Shown piece after piece: positions 6,412 through 8,943 of a stretch of 8,943 nucleotides of DNA; the first letter of the stretch is position 1; each line of letters begins with the position of its first letter. The stretch covers positions 1 through 8,943 of the forward strand of contig CANHQC010000065.1 of NCBI GenBank assembly GCA_947462695.1. Direction: 5' to 3'. Under the pieces are notes generated by a model. It did no database searches. It had not been told where the DNA came from and was given only the letters and a program-made list of their open reading frames with translations. Position numbers and translations under genes: made by a program. The DNA comes from Flavobacteriales bacterium (GTDB taxonomy: Bacteria > Bacteroidota > Bacteroidia > Flavobacteriales_D > Crocinitomicaceae).

Positions 6412-7959
6412 TTGGCTGACAATCTGTCATTATTCAATGCAGTCAGCCTCTATTTCCACCTAAAAAAGCTATACTTGCAAAAATTTTTCACTGTGACGGT
6501 CGGTCTTATTATAACATTACTCACTATATTGATACTCCTAAGGTATTTGCCGATCTATAAAAAGGAAGATCTGCATCCTATTATACTTCCAGGTGCATTT
6601 ATGCTCAAGTTTTTTACTGGAATTTTAGTCATATGGATCCATGAACATGTTTACCGAATGGACGACTTTAGTCACGATGGTCAACGTTTTCTCAGGGAAG
6701 GAGAGTATTTGTACAATGTATTCTCCGTTTCAGCAACCGATTATTTCAAGTTGTTTACTGGAATTGGTGAAACCCCAGGGTTAATTCAGAAATACTTACA
6801 CATGACAAATTACTGGTCAGCTGGTGATTTAACCCTTATCAACGACTCCAAAAATGTCATTCGTCTTCACAGCCTGATCCATTTCTTTTCAGGAGGCAAT
6901 CGATTGATTCATGTTTCGGTATTTTGCTTTTTCTCTCTTATTGGATTAATCGCCTTACACAAATCATTCGCGCGATTCATCCACATGAAAAAGTGGCATT
7001 CCTTTATTCTTTTACTTATTGTGCCGAGTACTATTTTCTGGTCATCAAGTATGATGAAAGAACCTTTTTTATTCCTAGGAATAGGCTTGTTTTGTTTCGG
7101 TCTTCTTGGAAAAACGTCGCGTACAATTCGAATAATGAGCATCCTAACTTCCTTGATTTTACTGATTGGATTCAAACCCTACGTACTTGTTTGTTTTTTA
7201 GCAACATTGCTTTTCATTGCGTGGTACAACACAAACAAACAGCGACTTGCTCGTTCATTTTTTTCGTTCGTTTTACTTATTGGAATAGCTGCCTACCTTT
7301 TGCCGAACATGCGTTCTGCTGTTGTGCACCATCTAACCCGTAAACAGTTTGATTTTATAAACGTTGGACAAGGTGGTTTGCATGTTCAAGCAGATTCAAC
7401 CTTTTATTATTTCCAACCCCATCAATATAAGCACCTTCGAATTACCAAGAATGTCGCTCAACTCATTCAACCAACTGAAGCACTATATTACAGAGTCGGA
7501 TCAAAAGAATCCCCAGAGAAAGTTTTTTTATCCCCTTCTGAAGAAAAATGGCCCATCGTTTATTTCAAACCAGGATGTGAAAGTTACATTGAAATCAATC
7601 GGATAGATGAGTCGGCTATACAACTCATAAAAAACATCCCGGAGGCTCTATTTAATACAATTTTACGGCCTCTACCCTTGGACAATGGAAGTCAATTAAA
7701 GTACCTCGCGATGGTAGAGGTTTGGTTAATCATTGGATTGATTATTTTCACCCTGTTCAACAAACGCGCACTCAAGCCAAATGAAAAACCAATCGCGGTT
7801 GGATTGGTATTTTTCGCGCTGTCACTTTTTGTGCTAATTGGTTGGACAACCCCTGTAATTGGTGCTATTGCCCGTTACCGATTTCCGGCTCAATTAGCTG
7901 TAATCATCTGCTGTTTACTTTTTATTGATACGTCAAAATGGAAAAAAAATATGTGGTAA
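6412..7959 (+). CDS. Polytopic membrane protein of unknown function, possibly GT-C/EpsG-like
   Basis: I do not recognise a named function. Numbered from the TTG at 6412, the 515-residue frame has about nine or ten hydrophobic segments: about 27-47, 62-76, 166-187, 196-213, 216-233, 241-271 (perhaps two), 282-298, 434-448, 461-478 and 482-505. Two large polar loops, about 77-165 and 299-430, separate them. Features that recall Bacteroidota exopolysaccharide-type membrane proteins (EpsG/Wzy-like polymerases or GT-C enzymes) are the acidic MDDFSHDG at 83-90, NDSKNVIRLHSLIHFFSGG at about 144-162, PSTIFWSSSMMKEP at 205-218, and a C-terminal TTPVIGAIARYRFP at 479-492. This link rests on motif memory. 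The start is unsure: a stop at 6406-6408 limits it, and the candidates are TTG 6412, TTG 6475, GTG 6493 and ATG 6601; the last removes the first membrane segment. It overlaps the dehydrogenase by 22 bp. A promoter was not identified. Confidence 0.75.
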   Translation: MADNLSLFNAVSLYFHLKKLYLQKFFTVTVGLIITLLTILILLRYLPIYKKEDLHPIILPGAFMLKFFTGILVIWIHEHVYRMDDFSHDGQRFLREGEYLYNVFSVSATDYFKLFTGIGETPGLIQKYLHMTNYWSAGDLTLINDSKNVIRLHSLIHFFSGGNRLIHVSVFCFFSLIGLIALHKSFARFIHMKKWHSFILLLIVPSTIFWSSSMMKEPFLFLGIGLFCFGLLGKTSRTIRIMSILTSLILLIGFKPYVLVCFLATLLFIAWYNTNKQRLARSFFSFVLLIGIAAYLLPNMRSAVVHHLTRKQFDFINVGQGGLHVQADSTFYYFQPHQYKHLRITKNVAQLIQPTEALYYRVGSKESPEKVFLSPSEEKWPIVYFKPGCESYIEINRIDESAIQLIKNIPEALFNTILRPLPLDNGSQLKYLAMVEVWLIIGLIIFTLFNKRALKPNEKPIAVGLVFFALSLFVLIGWTTPVIGAIARYRFPAQLAVIICCLLFIDTSKWKKNMW

Positions 7960-8702
7960 TAACCGGAGCAACTTCCGGATTCGGAGAGGCGTGTGCTGAA
8001 TTGTTTGCGTCAAAAGGCTGGAATCTACTACTCACTGGGAGGAGGAAAGACCGACTCGAACAATTGAAGGATAAATTAAGTCAATTATTCCATGTCGACA
8101 TTATCATTAGTTGTTTTGATGTGCGCGATGAAATGCAAGTAAATCAGGCAATTGACGTGCTTTCAGTAGAAGTCAAACAACACATTTATTTGTTGATCAA
8201 CAATGCTGGCTTAGCTGTCGGAAGAGGACCAATTCAAGACGGATTAACGGATGACTGGAACAGGATGATCGACACCAACGTCAAAGGATTATTGTATGTA
8301 TCAAGAGCGGTTACACCTCTTTTGATTCAAAATGGATCCGGACATATCATAAACATAGGAAGTATTGCTGGTAAAGAAGTATATCCGGGAGGAAATGTCT
8401 ATTGCGCAAGTAAACATGCCGTTGATGCCTTGTCTAAAGCCATGCGTATTGACCTTATATCCAAAAACATAAAGGTTACGAACATTGCACCGGGTGCAGC
8501 AGAAACAGAATTTTCACTGGTTCGATTCAAAGGAGATGAGCAAACAGCCAAAGACGTCTATAATGGATTTGATCCATTGGTTGCCTCTGACATCGCAGAA
8601 ACCATCTATTTCGTTGTCACCCGACCTGCGCATGTGAACATCAATGACTTGACGATTATGCCAGCTGCTCAGGCCAGCTCAACTGTTTTTCACAAGGACT
8701 GA
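7938..8702 (+). CDS. ydfG: YdfG-like short-chain dehydrogenase/reductase
   Basis: A classical SDR oxidoreductase, 254 residues, probably NADP-dependent and cytoplasmic. YdfG family members oxidise 3-hydroxy acids such as L-serine, L-allo-threonine and 3-hydroxypropionate-type compounds. The Rossmann motif TGATSGFG is at 9-16 and the paired arginines R35-R36 after strand 2 suggest NADP(H). NNAG is at 88-91, and the catalytic set N114, S142, Y155 and K159 is complete (YCASK). PG at 185-186 follows strand 6. The tail, FSLVRFKGD with RPAHVNINDLTIMPAAQ at about 229-245, is close to what I recall of E. coli YdfG, which distinguishes it from other SDRs; the physiological substrate is still inferred. 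The ATG at 7938 lies inside the membrane protein gene, suggesting a two-gene transcript with coupled translation. The 3' end overlaps the convergent NUDIX gene by 13 bp. Confidence 0.9.
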   Translation: MEKKYVVITGATSGFGEACAELFASKGWNLLLTGRRKDRLEQLKDKLSQLFHVDIIISCFDVRDEMQVNQAIDVLSVEVKQHIYLLINNAGLAVGRGPIQDGLTDDWNRMIDTNVKGLLYVSRAVTPLLIQNGSGHIINIGSIAGKEVYPGGNVYCASKHAVDALSKAMRIDLISKNIKVTNIAPGAAETEFSLVRFKGDEQTAKDVYNGFDPLVASDIAETIYFVVTRPAHVNINDLTIMPAAQASSTVFHKD

Positions 8703-8943
8703 TCGCCTATTTTCTTTTCGGTTTCGGCGAGAACATACTGAACTGAAGTGTAAAATGCGTTCCTAAGCATCTTGATTTCAGGAAAGGTCATCCAAATGAC
8801 TTCATCAATTCCTTCTTCCGTTTGTGGTTGACCTTTTTCTATTCCCTGGTAATCAAACAAATACCAATCCGTTTGCTTGAGTACGGGGTGATCCTTGTAA
8901 AAATAGGTATGGTAAGTGGTACATATAAAATCTCTACGAATCA
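8690..8943 (-). CDS. NUDIX-family hydrolase, C-terminal part
   Basis: A - strand frame open to the right edge encodes the last 83 residues of a protein, ending KKIGDQSL at a TGA (8692-8690). The pattern HTYFYKDHPVLKQTDWYLFDY, then PQTEEGIDEVIWMTFPEI and FYTSVQYVLAE resembles the part after the Nudix box in Bacteroidota NUDIX hydrolases, where a WY-containing strand is followed by an EEGI..V.W segment. These enzymes cleave nucleoside diphosphates linked to another group. The Nudix box itself (GX5EX7REUXEEXGU) would lie just outside, so catalytic residues cannot be checked and the substrate is unknown. The reading frame has no stop across the 250 visible bases and its end overlaps the dehydrogenase gene tail to tail. 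Confidence 0.78.
   Translation of the reverse strand, partial: IRRDFICTTYHTYFYKDHPVLKQTDWYLFDYQGIEKGQPQTEEGIDEVIWMTFPEIKMLRNAFYTSVQYVLAETEKKIGDQSL

Noticed and set aside
6909..7343. Open frames on both strands inside the membrane protein gene
   Set aside because: The hydrophobic, motif-bearing frame from 6412 is continuous through the region and leads into the overlapping dehydrogenase; the others lack any family pattern.
8703..8730. Inverted repeat TCGCC...GGCGA after the dehydrogenase gene as a terminator
   Set aside because: The arms are only 5 bp with an 18-nt loop, no U-run follows, and the stretch codes for the NUDIX protein on the other strand.
1..8943. A defence island, mobile element, CRISPR array or novel multi-gene system
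   Set aside because: Nearly all genes are recognisable housekeeping or common enzyme families; no transposase, integrase, direct-repeat array, nuclease, toxin or tRNA was seen.

Overview
The window looks like ordinary chromosomal DNA from a member of the Bacteroidota, probably in or near the Flavobacteriales (inference). The evidence is a short primary sigma factor of the Bacteroidota RpoD type with no region 1.1, a Bacteroidota-style HtpG, a TAnnTTTG-type -7 promoter box, few Shine-Dalgarno sequences and moderately AT-rich DNA. No rRNA, tRNA, CRISPR array, insertion sequence, phage gene or origin was seen.

Layout, left to right: the C-terminal part of the replication-restart helicase priA (+, cut by the left edge); rpoD (-), whose stop codon overlaps the priA stop; a 172-bp divergent intergenic region carrying a -7-like box directly before a low-molecular-weight protein tyrosine phosphatase gene (+); a tetrapyrrole-methylase/RsmI-like methyltransferase (+) overlapping the phosphatase gene by 14 bp; a DjlA-like TerB plus J-domain membrane co-chaperone (-); htpG (-), with a strong UUCG-loop intrinsic terminator between it and the DjlA-like gene; a polytopic membrane protein of unknown function (+), divergent from htpG; a YdfG-like short-chain dehydrogenase (+) overlapping the membrane protein gene by 22 bp; and the C-terminal part of a NUDIX-family gene (-) that overlaps the dehydrogenase end and is cut by the right edge.

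The genes are mostly housekeeping: replication restart, transcription, RNA modification and protein folding. HtpG and the J-domain protein are both chaperone-related and lie in the same direction, but the terminator between them argues against a simple operon. The two pairs of overlapping + strand genes (phosphatase with methyltransferase, membrane protein with dehydrogenase) look co-transcribed and perhaps translationally coupled. The packing is very tight: three convergent gene pairs end within 6 bp of each other or overlap.

I found no convincing undescribed system. The points most worth a second look are the terminator U-tract that runs into the only upstream start candidates of the DjlA-like gene, the possible leaderless phosphatase mRNA, and the membrane protein, which has no early ATG and may be a polysaccharide polymerase or GT-C-like enzyme.
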